Part shown: positions 1 to 11,625 of the stretch, piece after piece
How positions within the stretch are numbered: position 1 is the stretch's first letter
How the letters are laid out: each line of letters begins with the position of its first letter
Source: Trochalopteron elliotii
Taxonomy: Eukaryota; Chordata; Aves; Passeriformes; Leiothrichidae
Assembly: GCA_024734555.1 (NCBI GenBank)
Contig: JANPWX010000162.1
Span: 646,799 to 710,798 of the forward strand
Reading direction: 5' to 3'
DNA length: 64,000 nucleotides
Notes under the pieces: generated by a model
What the model was told of the DNA's origin: nothing
What the model saw: the letters and a program-made list of their open reading frames with translations, nothing else
Databases searched by the model: none
Position numbers and translations under genes: made by a program

Positions 1-1962
1 TTTGGTTGCAAAAGCCAATGATTTCCCCCTCAGAATGTGACCAGGTGTGACAAATCAGGTCCCCCAAACTCCAGACCCCATGGTCTCTGTTGCCCATCTG
101 TCAAACCACCAGCTCTGGCCACCTCTCAGATCCCACTGGTGTTTTGGGTGCTGTCCCTGCCCTGCTGCTCCCCACTGACCCTTCTTTTCCCCAAGTTCCT
201 ATAGAAACCAACATCCCATGAGCCCCTCTCCTTGATTCCAGTTTAAATCTCAGCTGCAGCCTGATTTATCACCTCCTGGAATCAGAGGATAATTCAGAAT
301 ACCAGCTGAATGTCAGGACACAGGGAGGTGTGGATGGGAATCATCAGATCAGTTTCTTGTGGATTTTCTGCTCCTGCACAGCCACAAATCGAAACATCTG
401 GTTCTATTTTCCACCTCATCTGCATTCCCTTTCACTCATTATTTTCTGTGCTGCAGATTAATTCTCCCTTCCACCCTTAATTTTATTCTCAGTGTTCCCG
501 TGACACTCTCCCCCTTCCCCAGTTTGCCCAGTTTGAGCTCCTTAGTGGTGGCAGCAATGCTGAGGACTGATCCTCTGGGCATCCCACACCCTCAGGGGGA
601 AGCTGGAAAGGTGGTCCAGGAAGGGCATCCCTGTCTTCTGGTGCCCTGGGTGAAGTGTCACCACAGCTCTGCCCTGGGACCTGCCAGGGTCCCATTTTAC
701 AGACTGCTGAGACACCCCCCAATGAGAGTGGAGTTCTGGGGTTCTCCCTGCAGGGGCTTTGGATGGAAAATCTGCAGTGGCAGAGACCAGAGCTCATCAG
801 AGATCCTCCTCCTGCTCCTCCTTCTCCTCCTGTGGTGCAAAAGGCTGGTGGGGCTCCTCATGCTGGAGTCAGTGAACTGTAGTCGTGCTGCCTAGCAAAA
901 TGTTGAAGCATTTCATGCCAAGTGTTGATACACTGTGCTCAGTATTGACTGGGGACCTTTTAGAAACATTCAGTATAACATAATAGACTAATTCATTAGC
1001 ACCCCATGGGTCTCGTACTGGGGAAGCTGAAGCACAGGCATTGCAAGCTAGGAAAACATTGCCTTAAGGAATGACAGATTAAAATATCTTTCCCATGATA
1101 TAACTGTTATTTCAGGAAAGTGGCATTAATTGTGATTGCTTATCTATTAATTTATTATAATTCCTCTTTTCCCACCTCCAGGCTGTACCTACACATGAAA
1201 TGTACTCCAGGCTCAGCTGGGGCTGATTAATAGGAGGTTATCTGGGAAATGCTTAAAGCTGCCTGGAATAGATAATGGCAGCAGGGGTAATTAAAATGTC
1301 TTTTGCATTTGAAAAATAAATTTTGTAGTTTTTAAGGGTTAGTTTAGTCTGTTTCTTTCCTAAAGGCAAAAAGATAAATTGGATTTTCAAAAATCACACA
1401 AAATTCAACAGTAGGCTAGACAATAGAATCTTAAATGGAGACAAAAGTGACCCTGCCAGGAAAGCCAAATGCCTCCCAGAGTCAGAGAGGAACTGGCCCG
1501 TGTTTAACAGAGGGGTGTTAATGTCAGGCTGAGCTCCCCTCCTGCAAAATAAACCTGCAGAGCTGAAGCTTGGAGCACAGTAGGGCTGGTCCTGGCTCCA
1601 GAGGGGTCCTGGGTGCTCATCCCCAGCTTCTGCTGAATCAGGATCTCACCAAATCCTGGGTGGGGGCTGCAGCCTTGAGCTCTCCCTGTGCTCATTGTCA
1701 GTGCATGGGGAGTTACACTGAAATCAAAATGCCTGGGAGGGAGAATCAAACCAGAACCCACAGCAGTGCACTCCAAAGGAGTGACCTGTCCAAGGGCAGG
1801 GGAAGGAAGAACCTCCTGGCAGGGTCCCAGATCTCCCCTTTCCTTGTGTTTCCCATCCCATCCCAGTGCAGTGCAGACCAGGATCAGACACCCATCCCAC
1901 CCTCACATCCCACCCCCCACCTCAGTGAGTGTACAGGGAGTGTGCACAGCCAGATACTTTAC
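1..1962 (-). other. GRIK3: GRIK3 intron 5, 5' part
   Basis: This is intron sequence after exon 5; the next exon (a block like DLYALDLEPYRYSG) was not found and lies outside the window. The first 900 bases are GC-moderate with accidental open frames on both strands that lack any recognised domain. Positions 900-1440 are AT-rich and non-repetitive. Nothing else supportable was seen. Confidence 0.8.
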
Positions 1963-2016
1963 CAGAGTGGTGAAGATGAAGTGGTAATATTCTGTCATCA
2001 TCCCCATTGCCATAGC
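1963..2016 (-). CDS. GRIK3: GRIK3 exon 5 (54 nt, amino-terminal domain)
   Basis: This short exon was found by searching downstream of exon 4 for the next conserved kainate-receptor block. The minus strand reads 18 complete codons, AMAMGMMTEYYHFIFTTL, the block that follows ILKQ in GluK3. The acceptor is CTCTCCTTAAG, preceded by a long pyrimidine tract, with its AG at 2017-2018. The donor is GTAAAG, with its GT at 1961-1962. It starts and ends in phase 0, so skipping it would remove 18 residues without shifting the frame. It encodes part of the second lobe of the LIVBP-like amino-terminal domain, which drives subunit assembly. The 54-nt length is the usual one for this exon in vertebrate GRIK genes. 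It is too short to appear as an ordinary open reading frame. Confidence 0.95.
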
Positions 2017-5000
2017 CTTAAGGAGAGCAGGGAAAAGGGGTTAGTAAAGTGATACAAGAATATAACAACAGCCATGCAACATAAAACTCAGAGCTCGTAG
2101 GTAAATGTGGCAGGAGAGATCCAGAAACACCAGGGCTGGATTCAGGATTGAGGTCATGGAGCAGTTAAAGCCATGCTCAGTCAGCAAGAGGCACATGCTC
2201 AAATGCTGAGCTGAGCTGAGCTGTGGTGCTCAAACCATTCTGAAACCATGGCAAAGCCTCAGTGCCCAGCTCCCATGAGGGCTGGTGTCATTTCTGGGTG
2301 ACACTGGGTGTCCCTGGGTGTGCTAGGGCACTGTGGCACTTCGCTCATGGGTGCAGGACCCTCCAGGGCCACAGGGTCTGTTGGCACAGCTATGGGAAAG
2401 GGGGTCACATTTCCTTCCCCAATACCCAACAATGAGCAACCTCACATAAACCTGTTCAGACTGACCATAAATAGCCTGTTCTTATAGCCATGTAGTGGCT
2501 GAGAAGGCAGCTGAAAGGGATTTGCTTTCTGACACGTGTAATTCTGGGGCACTGCATCCCCACCTTCAGTCCCATTTGTGCAGTGGGTTCATGGAGCTCC
2601 TGCCTCTGTCCCTCCTTCCTGAGCACAACGGTCAGATCCTAACTTTGGGCCTGGTTTAGAGGTGGGTCAGTGAAGGTGTAGGCACAAGGACGGGGGGTGG
2701 GAGTATCCCCTGTCCCTCAGCTTTTGGAGATCACAGTCCTGAGGGCCCCTGGCCAGCACAGCTTGAGATTCCCTGCCAGCCCCTACACGGAGGATGGCTC
2801 CTGCAGATTGCTGGGATTTGCATAACTGAGCACTGGAGAGAACAGACTGTCCTGGAAGCTCTTTCAGAGGACAACTGTGGGCAGAAGGGGCTTGGCTGGA
2901 TGACCATGTTCAGGCCCTTCACAGCATGGAGAGAGCACATTTCAGTCGATGAGAAAGGTCACCTTGAAGCTGGTGGCTGGTGATAGGAAGACTCCCGTGG
3001 GTTTGGCTGGGATGCTGGCTGTGTGAGCATGTTTTCTGGAGAAAACACATGCAGGAGCACTTTAAAATCCCCACTGATGGGAAAGTGACTTCAAGTCCCC
3101 CCAGGAAATGTTTGCTTCCCTTGGTTTTTTGCTGAAATTACTAGGGCGGAATTTACCTCCGAGGAAGGAAGTGACAGTCTGAAAAGAAGTGAGATGTCAA
3201 AAAGCACGGGAAAAGGAAAGAATCTGGATTGCAAGCCTAGATACTATGACTCTAGAGTGTGATTTCACCCCAGGTTTCCTGCTCTGGAAGTAGCTTTTAG
3301 AAATCTGGGGGCTGTCCCTGTGGCCTTTCACTGTCCTGTCCCCCAGTCCCTGCCTTGTCAGTGGATCTAGAGGGCTGCAGTGTAGCTCTCTCCCTCCTGC
3401 ACACCCTGGTTCAAAGAGCTGAAGCAGGGAATGGTACCTCAGTATGGGAAACATCAGTCAGTGCTGGGGAGCCAATCTGGAGCAAACAATGAGATCCCAG
3501 TTCATGTTCTACAGCTGGATCCTTCTGGCCATAGCTCAGGAGCCCAGGCCTGCTGTCAGAAGGAAGCTCCAGCTTCCCAGCACTGGCAGCCTGGGGCAAG
3601 ATGCATCTGGGTTTTTGGGGAAATGAATAAATGATCATCCTGGTGGATAAGCCACAGGCAGTGGCCAGGATGAGAGCAGGAGCTCTGTCAGAGCTGACAG
3701 GCACAGCTGTGCCCTGCGGAGCACCGCGGCTGCTCGGGACAGCACAGGGAAGCCTGGGAAGAGACCTGGAGTGGTAACAAGGGACCAAAACTGAAGAAAG
3801 CCAGAGAATCTGGGGTAGAATGGGAAAGCCTCACAAGCGGGACTCACTCTCTGATAGGTTTCTACAATCATTTGTTTTCCAAGAGGGCAAAATAATGGAT
3901 GGTTTGATGCCTGGTCACTCCAAGGGACCCAGGCTGGAGCAGTAGGTGACAACCTCATCTATACAGCTGTGCTGGCTCATGTGGTGTTACTCATGGATTA
4001 CTAATTCCTGGCATGTTTTAACTTAAAAAAACCTGCCCAGATGATCAGTGCTGTGCTGTGGGAGCATGGAACCTTGAATCTCTGGGGAGCAAGGTCCTGA
4101 CTGGCATGATGGTGTGTGTGCACTGCTCAGTCAGGGCTGCCTCAGCCAGCACAGGCTGTAGGTGCTCAAACATTCTGTGTTATCTGAAGATGTGCAATGA
4201 AAATCGGTGTCAAGGAGTGGAAATCTCAGCACAAGTCTTGTGCAAACCTTGTTGCCATCCATGAGGCTGTACAGGGATGGCAGCAGGGCCAAGAGACACC
4301 AGGGACTCTGTCCAGCCAAATGTCTGCAGAGCTGACTGGTGTAGTGACCACAATGTTACAAAAGGCACATAATTGCAATAAAATATGATTATTACTGATT
4401 CTGGTATTAACAGAATGCTGAGCCTTCCTCCCTGGGTTGCTTTTTTTCCCAGTCCTTTATATGTTCTGTGCATTGCTCTTCTACTGCTGCGAAGGGAAGC
4501 AGACTCTCCTCCTCCAGCAGATGCCTTTGCCTAGCTTGTACTTTCAGTGGAAAAGAGCTGCTCACAAATAAGGGTGGCACCTCTTTTCTACCTTGCTACA
4601 GGTAGAAAGGTGAGGAAAATATGAGATATCTAAGCCTCCTAATCTTCAGCAGGGTGACCTGCAGGTTGTGGTGCTCTGCTTGGAACCTGCCTGATGTTAC
4701 ACACCAGAGTGGCCCCAGCATGCAGAGACCAGTCAGGCTGTGGTTTGTGTTTGTGCAACTCCCCAGACTCTGAAAATTCTTCAGTATTTCCCTGAGTAAA
4801 AATACACCATTTTATATTGCTAAGCTGAAATCCATGGCTTCAGGCCCTGACAAAACCCCGACACACACACAATAACAAACCCAGCCAGAAGGACTTAGAG
4901 AGACTTGTCTCCCCTGGTCCCCCCTCTCCTCCATCTTCCTCACTCTGCACCAGCGGTGATGAGCTGAGCAGATGGCACAATAAACTATAATAAACTGCAT

Positions 5001-5878
5001 AATAAGTGAGCAGCACCAAACACTACCAGCACGGGAAAATAACTGGCAGGAGACAATGAACCCCTTCTATTGCTTCCCATAATAATCCCTCCCAGGCCTT
5101 CCCAGTTCTCTGAGCACTTCCCTTCATTTTGCATCAAGCAGGCTGCAGGAAAAGGCTCTTGCCTTGTGCTTGCTTTCTCATCCCTTTGGGGATTTATTTA
5201 ATCTGTGTTGTGGTGTCGTGCTGGGCTGATAGGAGCAACACTTCCACCAGCTGCTTTTTAGCATCTCTGTGAGAGCCTTTTCCTCTGCCTCATATTGACC
5301 CTGAAACCCAAAGGCACACGGGAATGAGGTGGAGCTGGGGTGAGCAGCACCAATGCCAGTGGAGGAACTTGTGGAGGAAGAAGGGAGGGAGCCCAGTTGA
5401 ATGGAAAATCACTGACATCTGGCTTAAAGTCCAAGAATTGCAGACAGTGCTGGGGAAGGGACAAACGATGCCATCCCTGCTGGCTGGGCCTGGCTGGGAG
5501 ATCTAGTCTGGATGGAGGGGGAAGAGGGAAGAGGGAAGAAGGCTGGGGCTGCACAGCTGCAGGGAGAGCCACAGAATTGTCCTGCCCCAGCCTCGTCCTG
5601 GTGCTGCATTTGGCACAGCCCTTTCTCCTCCTGCAACACTGGTTTGTTCTCACCCACTGCCACTCCTTGGTACTTGCAGTTTTTCAGTGAAAACGCCATT
5701 TTCTGCAGAAATCCAGCAGTGTCCTTGGAGGATGGACACACTGTAGCTCTTAGTATGGCTGTAGATTGTGGCCCAGGGGAAAGCTGCACCCCAGGGCAGA
5801 GTCACCCTTCATTTGGGCCACCCCACACCCACGAGCTCCTCAGCAGCCACTTCTCTTTCCTGTTTTCCCCCTGCTCAC
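2017..5878 (-). other. GRIK3: GRIK3 intron 4
   Basis: A complete intron of 3,862 bp between exons 4 and 5. It contains one arm of a direct repeat (2325-2488) whose other arm lies in intron 3, and a short GAGCTGAGCTGAGCTG run near 2207. No other recognisable element was seen. The open frames in it are short and overlap each other on both strands, as expected of non-coding sequence. Confidence 0.9.
2325..2488 (-). repeat. Direct repeat arm A in intron 4
   Basis: About 160 bp, starting AGGGCACTGTGGCACTTC and ending near ATAGCCTGTTCTTATAG on the plus strand. It is closely similar, in the same orientation, to 6632-6789. It may be a dispersed family or a local duplication. The strand is nominal. 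Confidence 0.85.
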
Positions 5879-6060
5879 CTGCTTGAGGATCTGAGCTGCC
5901 ATCAGGTGGCTGCAGTCGAAGATGATGCGGAATTCCCTGCCCCTCTTCATCTCCTTGAGCAGGGGCCGGGCGTCGTCAGTGTCCAGTGGGAGTTGTCGGA
6001 TCTTCAGGCGGATGTTGTAGCGGGACGGGGCCATGATGAGCTCCTGCAGCCGGATGAGGC
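5879..6060 (-). CDS. GRIK3: GRIK3 exon 4 (182 nt, amino-terminal domain)
   Basis: The minus strand encodes 61 residues from [20 protein letters not shown] to [11 protein letters not shown]; the first Gly codon is split G|GC across the exon 3 junction. It contains the GluK3 signature [15 protein letters not shown]. Against human GluK3 as I recall it, the variable part is the loop after RQLP (LDTDDARP here, IDSDDSRP in human) and one residue after CSH. The donor is GTGAGC with its GT at 5877-5878, and the coding part ends on a complete codon. The acceptor AG is at 6061-6062 and reads GACCCCCGAAG: it has A at -3 and a pyrimidine tract broken by purines, so it looks weak. A 430-bp CATCC array begins about 120 bp upstream in the transcript. 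The length of 182 nt is not a multiple of three, so skipping shifts the frame. Confidence 0.97.
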
Positions 6061-6141
6061 CTTCGGGGGTCACACAGAGACAAACCCACAGGGTTACAGG
6101 TCTGGTTTACCCATGGACTGGGCCACAGCTGCTCAGGGGAG

Positions 6142-6182
6142 TCCTGATCTCGTTCCCTGTTTTCCACGGAATGAGATCAGGA
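6142..6182. repeat. Perfectly spaced hairpin next to CATCC array
   Basis: Stem arms TCCTGATCTCGTTCC (6142-6156) and GGAATGAGATCAGGA (6168-6182) pair at 14 of 15 positions around an 11-nt loop. The right arm runs straight into the first CATCC unit. In the GRIK3 transcript it lies about 80-120 nt upstream of the exon 4 acceptor. Confidence 0.85.
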
Positions 6183-6616
6183 CATCCATCCATCCATCCA
6201 TCCACCCACCCATCCATCCATCCATCCATCCCTCCATCCATCCATCCATCCATCCATCCATCCATCCATCCATACCTCCATCCATCCCTCCATCCCTCCA
6301 TCCATCCATCCCTCCATCCATCCCTCCACATCCATCCATCCATCCACCCATCCCTCCATCCATCCATCCTCCATCCATCCACATCCCTCCACATCCATCC
6401 ACCCATCCATCCATCCATCCATCCATCCATCCATCCATCCATCCATCCATCCATCCATCCCTCCCTCCCCACNNNNNNNNNNNNNNNNNNNNNNNNNNNN
6501 NNNNNNNNNNNNNNNNNNNNNNNNNNNNNNNNNNNNNNNNNNNNNNNNNNNNNNNNNNNNNNNNNNNNNNNCATCCATCCCTCCCTCCCTCCCTCCCTCC
6601 CTCCCTCCATCCCTCA
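6183..6616. repeat. CATC/CATCC tandem array with assembly gap
   Basis: The plus strand is a nearly pure array of CATC units with CCTC and CACC variants, turning into a CCCT array at 6584-6610. An N run at 6473-6571 shows that the assembler could not close it. It creates long open frames of His-Pro-Ser or Met-Asp-Gly-Trp repeats that are not genes. Confidence 0.97.
6473..6571. other. Assembly gap (99 N)
   Basis: A run of N inside the CATCC array. Its true length may differ from 99. Confidence 0.99.
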
Positions 6617-6631
6617 AATGGCCATTGCTAA

Positions 6632-6789
6632 AGGGCACTGTAGCACTTCACTCATGGGTGCAGGATCCTCCAGGGCCTCTGTTGGCACAGCTGTGGGAAT
6701 GAGGGTCACCTTTCCTTCCTCAATACCAAACAACCTCACAACCTCACATAAACCTGTGCAGATTGACCATAAATAGGCTGTTCTTACAG
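6632..6789 (-). repeat. Direct repeat arm B in intron 3
   Basis: Second arm of the direct repeat, starting AGGGCACTGTAGCACTTC and ending near ATAGGCTGTTCTTACAG on the plus strand. Small indels separate it from arm A. It starts 15 bp after the end of the CATCC array. The two arms flank exon 4. Confidence 0.85.
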
Positions 6790-7963
6790 TTACACATCTG
6801 TGTAGGGTATCAAAGGGTATCAAACAGTATCAACGGGTATCAAAACCAAGGTTCCATGTGTCAACCATTAACCCCAGAGGAGCTGTTCTAGGACAGAATG
6901 GCTTTTCCTGGTGGTTCCCTGCCACCATTGCAGCCAGCAGAGCTGGATAGGGTCCCTGCACTGGGTAGGAAGGGGAGAACAGCAGGTTGGTCCTAACCTC
7001 AGGCACCTCTGGGATCACAAAAAATTGTCTTAAGCAGATGTGCCCTTGAGAAAGGACAGCATGTGATAATCAGCCACACAACAAATTAAAATCTGCATAT
7101 TTACCATGCACAGCAGCAAAAGGAAAAAATGAATATGAGCTTGGATTTATGAGTCGCATAGATCGTAACGGTCACTTAATCACAACTCGTAACTTCCTAC
7201 TACCCTCAGAATCCATTTCTGTTTCCTGCACAGGGCAAAGAGCCATGGTGGGTGCAGCTGAGCAGGAATTATTGGAATCTGGTGTTGCAAGGAGAATTTC
7301 AGCAGATGCCTATTGCAAGGGGGAAGAGAGAAGCCTGTCCCTCTGCACAGAAGAAACACATTAGAATATGCCACGAAGGGAACATACTGTGACCCACATT
7401 TGCAAAACAGGAATGTCAAACTGTGTTCTCATCAGCCCTCCCCTAAAGAAACCGTTTGGTTTAGTGAAATTAGGTTGGACAGGCTATCCAATGTGGCTTT
7501 TGTTTTTTTGGGGGGGGCTTTATCTAGAGCTGTGCAGCGCTTTGCTTTGTTTAACCATCAACAGCTTTCCTTACGTGAAGAACTTTGCCAGCTCTGTGTT
7601 ACAGAATTATCCAGAAAACAAAAAACTTTCCAGAACTGCTTTTGGTTTTAGCTGGGAAGTGCTCCCTCCATGGCAGCTGTGGAGAGGGGATTTTCTGTTG
7701 CAGAGGGCACCACAGTGCCAAAAGGGCCAGGCTGAGATGGTCACCCTATGTCAGTGAACCTTTGCCAGCTCACGGCCCCACTTGCTGAGAGCTTTGTGAA
7801 TTAAATGCTTAGAAAGCTCCCAGGGCTGCCCACAGCACTGTCCAGAACTCCTGGGAACACTTCACTGCATGGGGCTCTCGAGAGGGCTCATTGGAAAAGC
7901 TCCCAAAGAGACCCAGGACAGAAAATCTCCAGGATTCCTTCTCTGAGCCCCTCCTTCACCCAC

Positions 7964-8221
7964 CTGTGCTGTCGTCATACACCACCGTGGCTGACCTCCA
8001 CTTCAGATACTGCACCAGGTCCAGGATGGCGTGGCTCAGGGAAGCATAGTCAGGGTACAGGTTGACATAGAAAGTGTCCTTGTTATCCAAAGGGTGATGC
8101 TTCCATCGGAGCTGTATGTGGGGAACTTCCAGGGCGTTGCAGATGGACTGGACAGCGTTGGTGCAGGAGCCTTGGGAAGGTCCAAATATTGCAACGACCC
8201 CCAGAGCAAGCTGGTCACAGG
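7964..8221 (-). CDS. GRIK3: GRIK3 exon 3 (258 nt, amino-terminal domain)
   Basis: The minus strand encodes 85 full codons plus split codons at both ends (Ala G|CC at the start, Gly G|GC at the end), running from [16 protein letters not shown] to [12 protein letters not shown]. As far as I can recall the human GluK3 sequence, this segment is identical across all 85 residues. It covers the core of the first lobe of the amino-terminal domain, with cysteines in CDQLALG, GSCTNAV and SICNAL; the cysteine pair that forms the conserved lobe-1 disulphide is expected among these. The acceptor is CCCCTGCAG with its AG at 8222-8223. The donor is GTGGGT with its GT at 7962-7963. Both junction phases agree with the neighbouring exons. 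The length equals the usual vertebrate GRIK exon 3. Confidence 0.98.
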
Positions 8222-8971
8222 CTGCAGGGGGAAGGGAGGGATGTCAGCACAGCCTGAGGGGGGCTAAGCATGGGGCAGACACTTCTGGGCACTGGCTTAG
8301 TGATATTTGGGTAATTACAGCAGTGACAAGGCACAGAATGAGGATAAATTATGCCACGTGGGTCTGTACTGGTAGCAGAGAGGAGTGCCAAGCTCCTCTG
8401 AGGGAACCTCCACCACAAAACTGTCTGAAAAGGGATGGGGTCACTGGGCTGGCTGGGAGCAGATAACTCCCTCCGGGTGATGTCCCTCCAATAGCAGCCA
8501 GCTCAGGCAGCAGGTTTCCTTTCTCCCCAGCCAGAATCAAACTCCACGAGCCTGCAGGTCACCAGCTCACAGACTTTGCTGTGCAGTCCCTCCCCTTCAG
8601 CAATTCAAGTGTGCTGCTGTTATCCAGTAATCAAAAGTGACTGCTATTAAGAGAACAGAACATCCATGTGATGGATGTGAACACTGCCAGAGAGGCAGTG
8701 ACACAAACACAGGCATGGCCTCCAGACCTCCGCTCAGGATTAGAGCAAATGCTGAAAGGAGTTTTGTGAGGTTTTCAGAGGGAAAAAAGGGAGTTGTTCC
8801 CCTTGTATTAAAATGCCCCTGGAAGGAGGGGGGGAACTCCAGCTCCAGCAGGAGTTCTCATCCGGATCACTGGTGAGAGCAGGACAGAACAAGCTGCTGG
8901 TCTGGAAACCAGACCTTTCTTACACTGAACAAACGGCCACAAAGCTGCTCAGAAGTTTGCTCTGCTCTTAC
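8222..8971 (-). other. GRIK3: GRIK3 intron 2
   Basis: A complete 750-bp intron between exons 2 and 3 with canonical GTAAGA...CCCCTGCAG ends. No repeat or RNA gene was seen in it. Confidence 0.93.
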
Positions 8972-9148
8972 CTTTCTTAGTTGCTTCAAAGCTGTCGTGG
9001 AAGTGTATCCTCTGGATGTCATAGGTTAGGGTTGTGTTGGGCAACAAAGTTCTGTTCCTGTTAATGATGTTGGCGGAGAATCGGAAGGCTTGTTCCTCAG
9101 CACTCATCACCTGCGTGTTGGGGCCATCTGCATACTCAAAGATTCCTC
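8972..9148 (-). CDS. GRIK3: GRIK3 exon 2 (177 nt, start of mature amino-terminal domain)
   Basis: The minus strand encodes 58 full codons plus split codons at both ends: Gly G|GA before [14 protein letters not shown], and Ala G|CC after SFEATKK. It includes the conserved run [18 protein letters not shown], with two N-glycosylation sequons (NRT and NTT). Against human GluK3 as recalled, only three residues differ: T for A after GPN, S for N after QVM, and Q for H after AEE. The acceptor is TTTTGTCTTGCAG with its AG at 9149-9150. The donor is GTAAGA with its GT at 8970-8971. It starts at the first beta-strand of the mature domain, so the signal peptide and first residues must come from exon 1. 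No minus-strand copy of the expected exon 1 end (a PHVIRIG-like block followed by a donor) was found up to 64000. Confidence 0.98.
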
Positions 9149-11479
9149 CTGCAAGACAAAAAAAATCCACCTTTGAGCCACAGTTTGTTTCACAAATTTA
9201 TGCAGCAAGGATGAGAAAACTCTTGGAACATTTGCAGGTGGAGCAGGGCTGGCTTGAGGACCTGTCCTATACTGAAATGAAGACATGAAGATTTGGGATT
9301 TTCTTATATCCTGGTCTGTGAGAATGTTCAGGGTGGCAGCTTTGTGGGGCAATAAGAGGAGGTTTAAAGTCCTGGAATATTTTTACGAGCCAGATAAGTG
9401 ACTTCCCATAAAACTTTAGGACCAGACTGTGGGAAGTGGACTTCCCACTTATTGCCCGTCTGCAGGGAGGCTCCAGGTCTGTGTTCTGAGGAGTTACTGG
9501 GTACCAAACTGGCACTGCTCTCCTCTTGAAATCCTCCTGCCTACCACCCACCTCTGGTCCTTGCACAGGACAGAGACAGGCAGGGCAGTGCTGCTGCTGC
9601 CTATTTTCAGTGCCATTTTCAGTCCCCTTCTCCTTCTTTATTATTCCTCATGTTTAGTTCTCCAAGTTCTTAATTCAGACCAGCAGAGACTTCTGGATTT
9701 GCCTACCCTACAGCTCCTCTGCTCAGTAATGCACATCTCGGATGCAGCTTTGCTGTGTTCAAAAGTTGTTAATGCCATTACACCTCCCCAAGGGCAACGA
9801 GCTCATGTTTCTTGGCTCCGTGTCTGTGAGTCTTGTCCTCAGTTCCCACTGACAGCCACTCTAATTGGAGTGACTTGGTGCAGGCTACATGGGTTATGTA
9901 ATGGTGTGTCCTTGTCTCCCAGATGCAGGAGCCACCCTGCTCCCCTCACAGAACCAAGGGATGACACAAACCTTGCTCTACCTTATTCAAAAAGCAAACC
10001 AAAATAATTAATGGATGAGCGAAACAAGCAAGTACAATTGGTAACAGATGGTCTCAGGGTTCATTAGCAGAAGGAAAATCTTCCTCTTCAATTTAAGATA
10101 GTCCTCAAATGTTTTGTTGTAGACAACAGATGTCTGCTCAGCCCTCCTGGCTTTCAGGCAGTGCCATGAATCCTTCTCCAGCAGCCAGAGCACATTTTCT
10201 GTAGTTTTGTGGCAGTTTGGTGTTAGCCAGGAGTTCCAGTGTGGCCAGAGCCAAGCTGACAGTTTTGCTGATGGCTGTGCTCTGGGTGTCCTCCCAGGAA
10301 CGTGACCAGAGCCATGGGCTGGGTGAAGCACAGGAGTGAGCAATGGCTGGAGATGATCTCAGCAAAGAAGCAGAAGGACTTGCAAAAGGCCTCTGACTTT
10401 CTGCTCCCCTTGATTGTGACACGTCCCTTTCCTCCTCTTCCTCTGCAGTCTTTGTGCATCCATGTCCCCAGTTGTGAAGTGAGTGTGGGAATTAATTTAC
10501 ATCCATAGACGTGAAAAAGTTCGAGCTGTTCCCTGCATATCTCTGCTAGAAAAAAACCACTGAACTCAGTGCTAATTTTGGTAATAGGCAGAAGAATGAA
10601 GAAAAAAGAGTCTGAATGCTCATTCTGGAGTGTCATTTCAGTCTCACGTGATTTCCAGCCAGTCACTCATGGGCAGGTTTTCCATCCGGAATGCTGAGCA
10701 GTGTAGGCAGGAGTGTAGCAAAATTGTCCACATGCCTCATTCTCACTGGATTATGCCAAAACATTTGGGCTTTGGCTGGTGCAAAGAAAATTATTCATCC
10801 CCATCAAAGTTTGCATATGCAGGCAGCTCAATTTAAATTTCTTAGGGCAGAAGAAAGTTCATCTACAATATTACATGAGACACAATAAACAAAGCTAAAG
10901 TGAGTGTGAGATTCACCCCGTCTTTCTGTTCAAAGCTTCACTGTCCAGACTGTTTAGCCAGGGATTTTTTGTTTTCTAGTGTCATCCTGAAGTGATAACT
11001 GGTTAATGTTTCATTGATTATCCCCTAGCTGGCATTAGGCTTTCTCCCAGCCTAGCACTTTCAGGGTTGCATTGGAGCATGTCTTACTAGGAGATAATAT
11101 AAAAGGGCTGAGTGTGTGGATTATTGCTGTTTGATCCTAAATAAATTCCCCTTCCAGACATCCAACTGGATATAATATGCTTTTTGACAGGAAAGAACCT
11201 TCTGTGCAGCCACCCAGTACCTTGAGTTCAGGGCCAGGCGATGAGAGAGCTGACAGGCAGCAGGGATGTGTTCACATGTATTTCCCATTGCTGGGAACAG
11301 ATTGGGAATACTCTGGGACATTGGGAATCTCCCACAGCTGCTGAGGGCAGCCACCATATGCTCCAACCATTGCTCAGAAACTGGGGAGACTGGGAGCACC
11401 TGATGTCAGCTCTGTGCAGGGCTGCAACATCCCACTGGATCCTCACATCCCTCTTGGCTGTGCGCCGCTCCTTCAGAGA

Positions 11480-11625
11480 CGTTCATTCCCATCATTATTT
11501 AAAGAGCCTAATAACTGGCTTGAAACAGCTGATTAATGCATAATCTTCATCATGATTACACAGCATAACCAGCATTAATTTGCAAAGCCAGCTAATTATG
11601 AAAATAATTGTTGCGGTTCTTCCAT
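11480..11625. promoter_or_regulatory. Candidate conserved non-coding element (AT-rich)
   Basis: Non-repetitive AT-rich stretch with several homeodomain-type words (GATTAATGCATAATC, GCATTAATTTGC, GCTAATTATG). It resembles developmental enhancers in composition only; conservation was not tested. Confidence 0.25.

Larger units (their letters stand above)
6061..7963 (-). other. GRIK3: GRIK3 intron 3
   Basis: A complete intron of about 1.9 kb; its exact length is unknown because of an N run at 6473-6571. Next to exon 4 it carries a hairpin (6142-6182), a CATCC-type array (6183-6616) and then the second arm of the direct repeat (6632-6789). The rest (6800-7960) looks like unique intron sequence. 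Confidence 0.9.

Noticed and set aside
5768..6776. Plus- and minus-strand frames of up to 287 codons over exon 4 and the CATCC array
   Set aside because: They are the antisense of exon 4 joined to repeat translation (HPSI or MDGW repeats) across an N gap.
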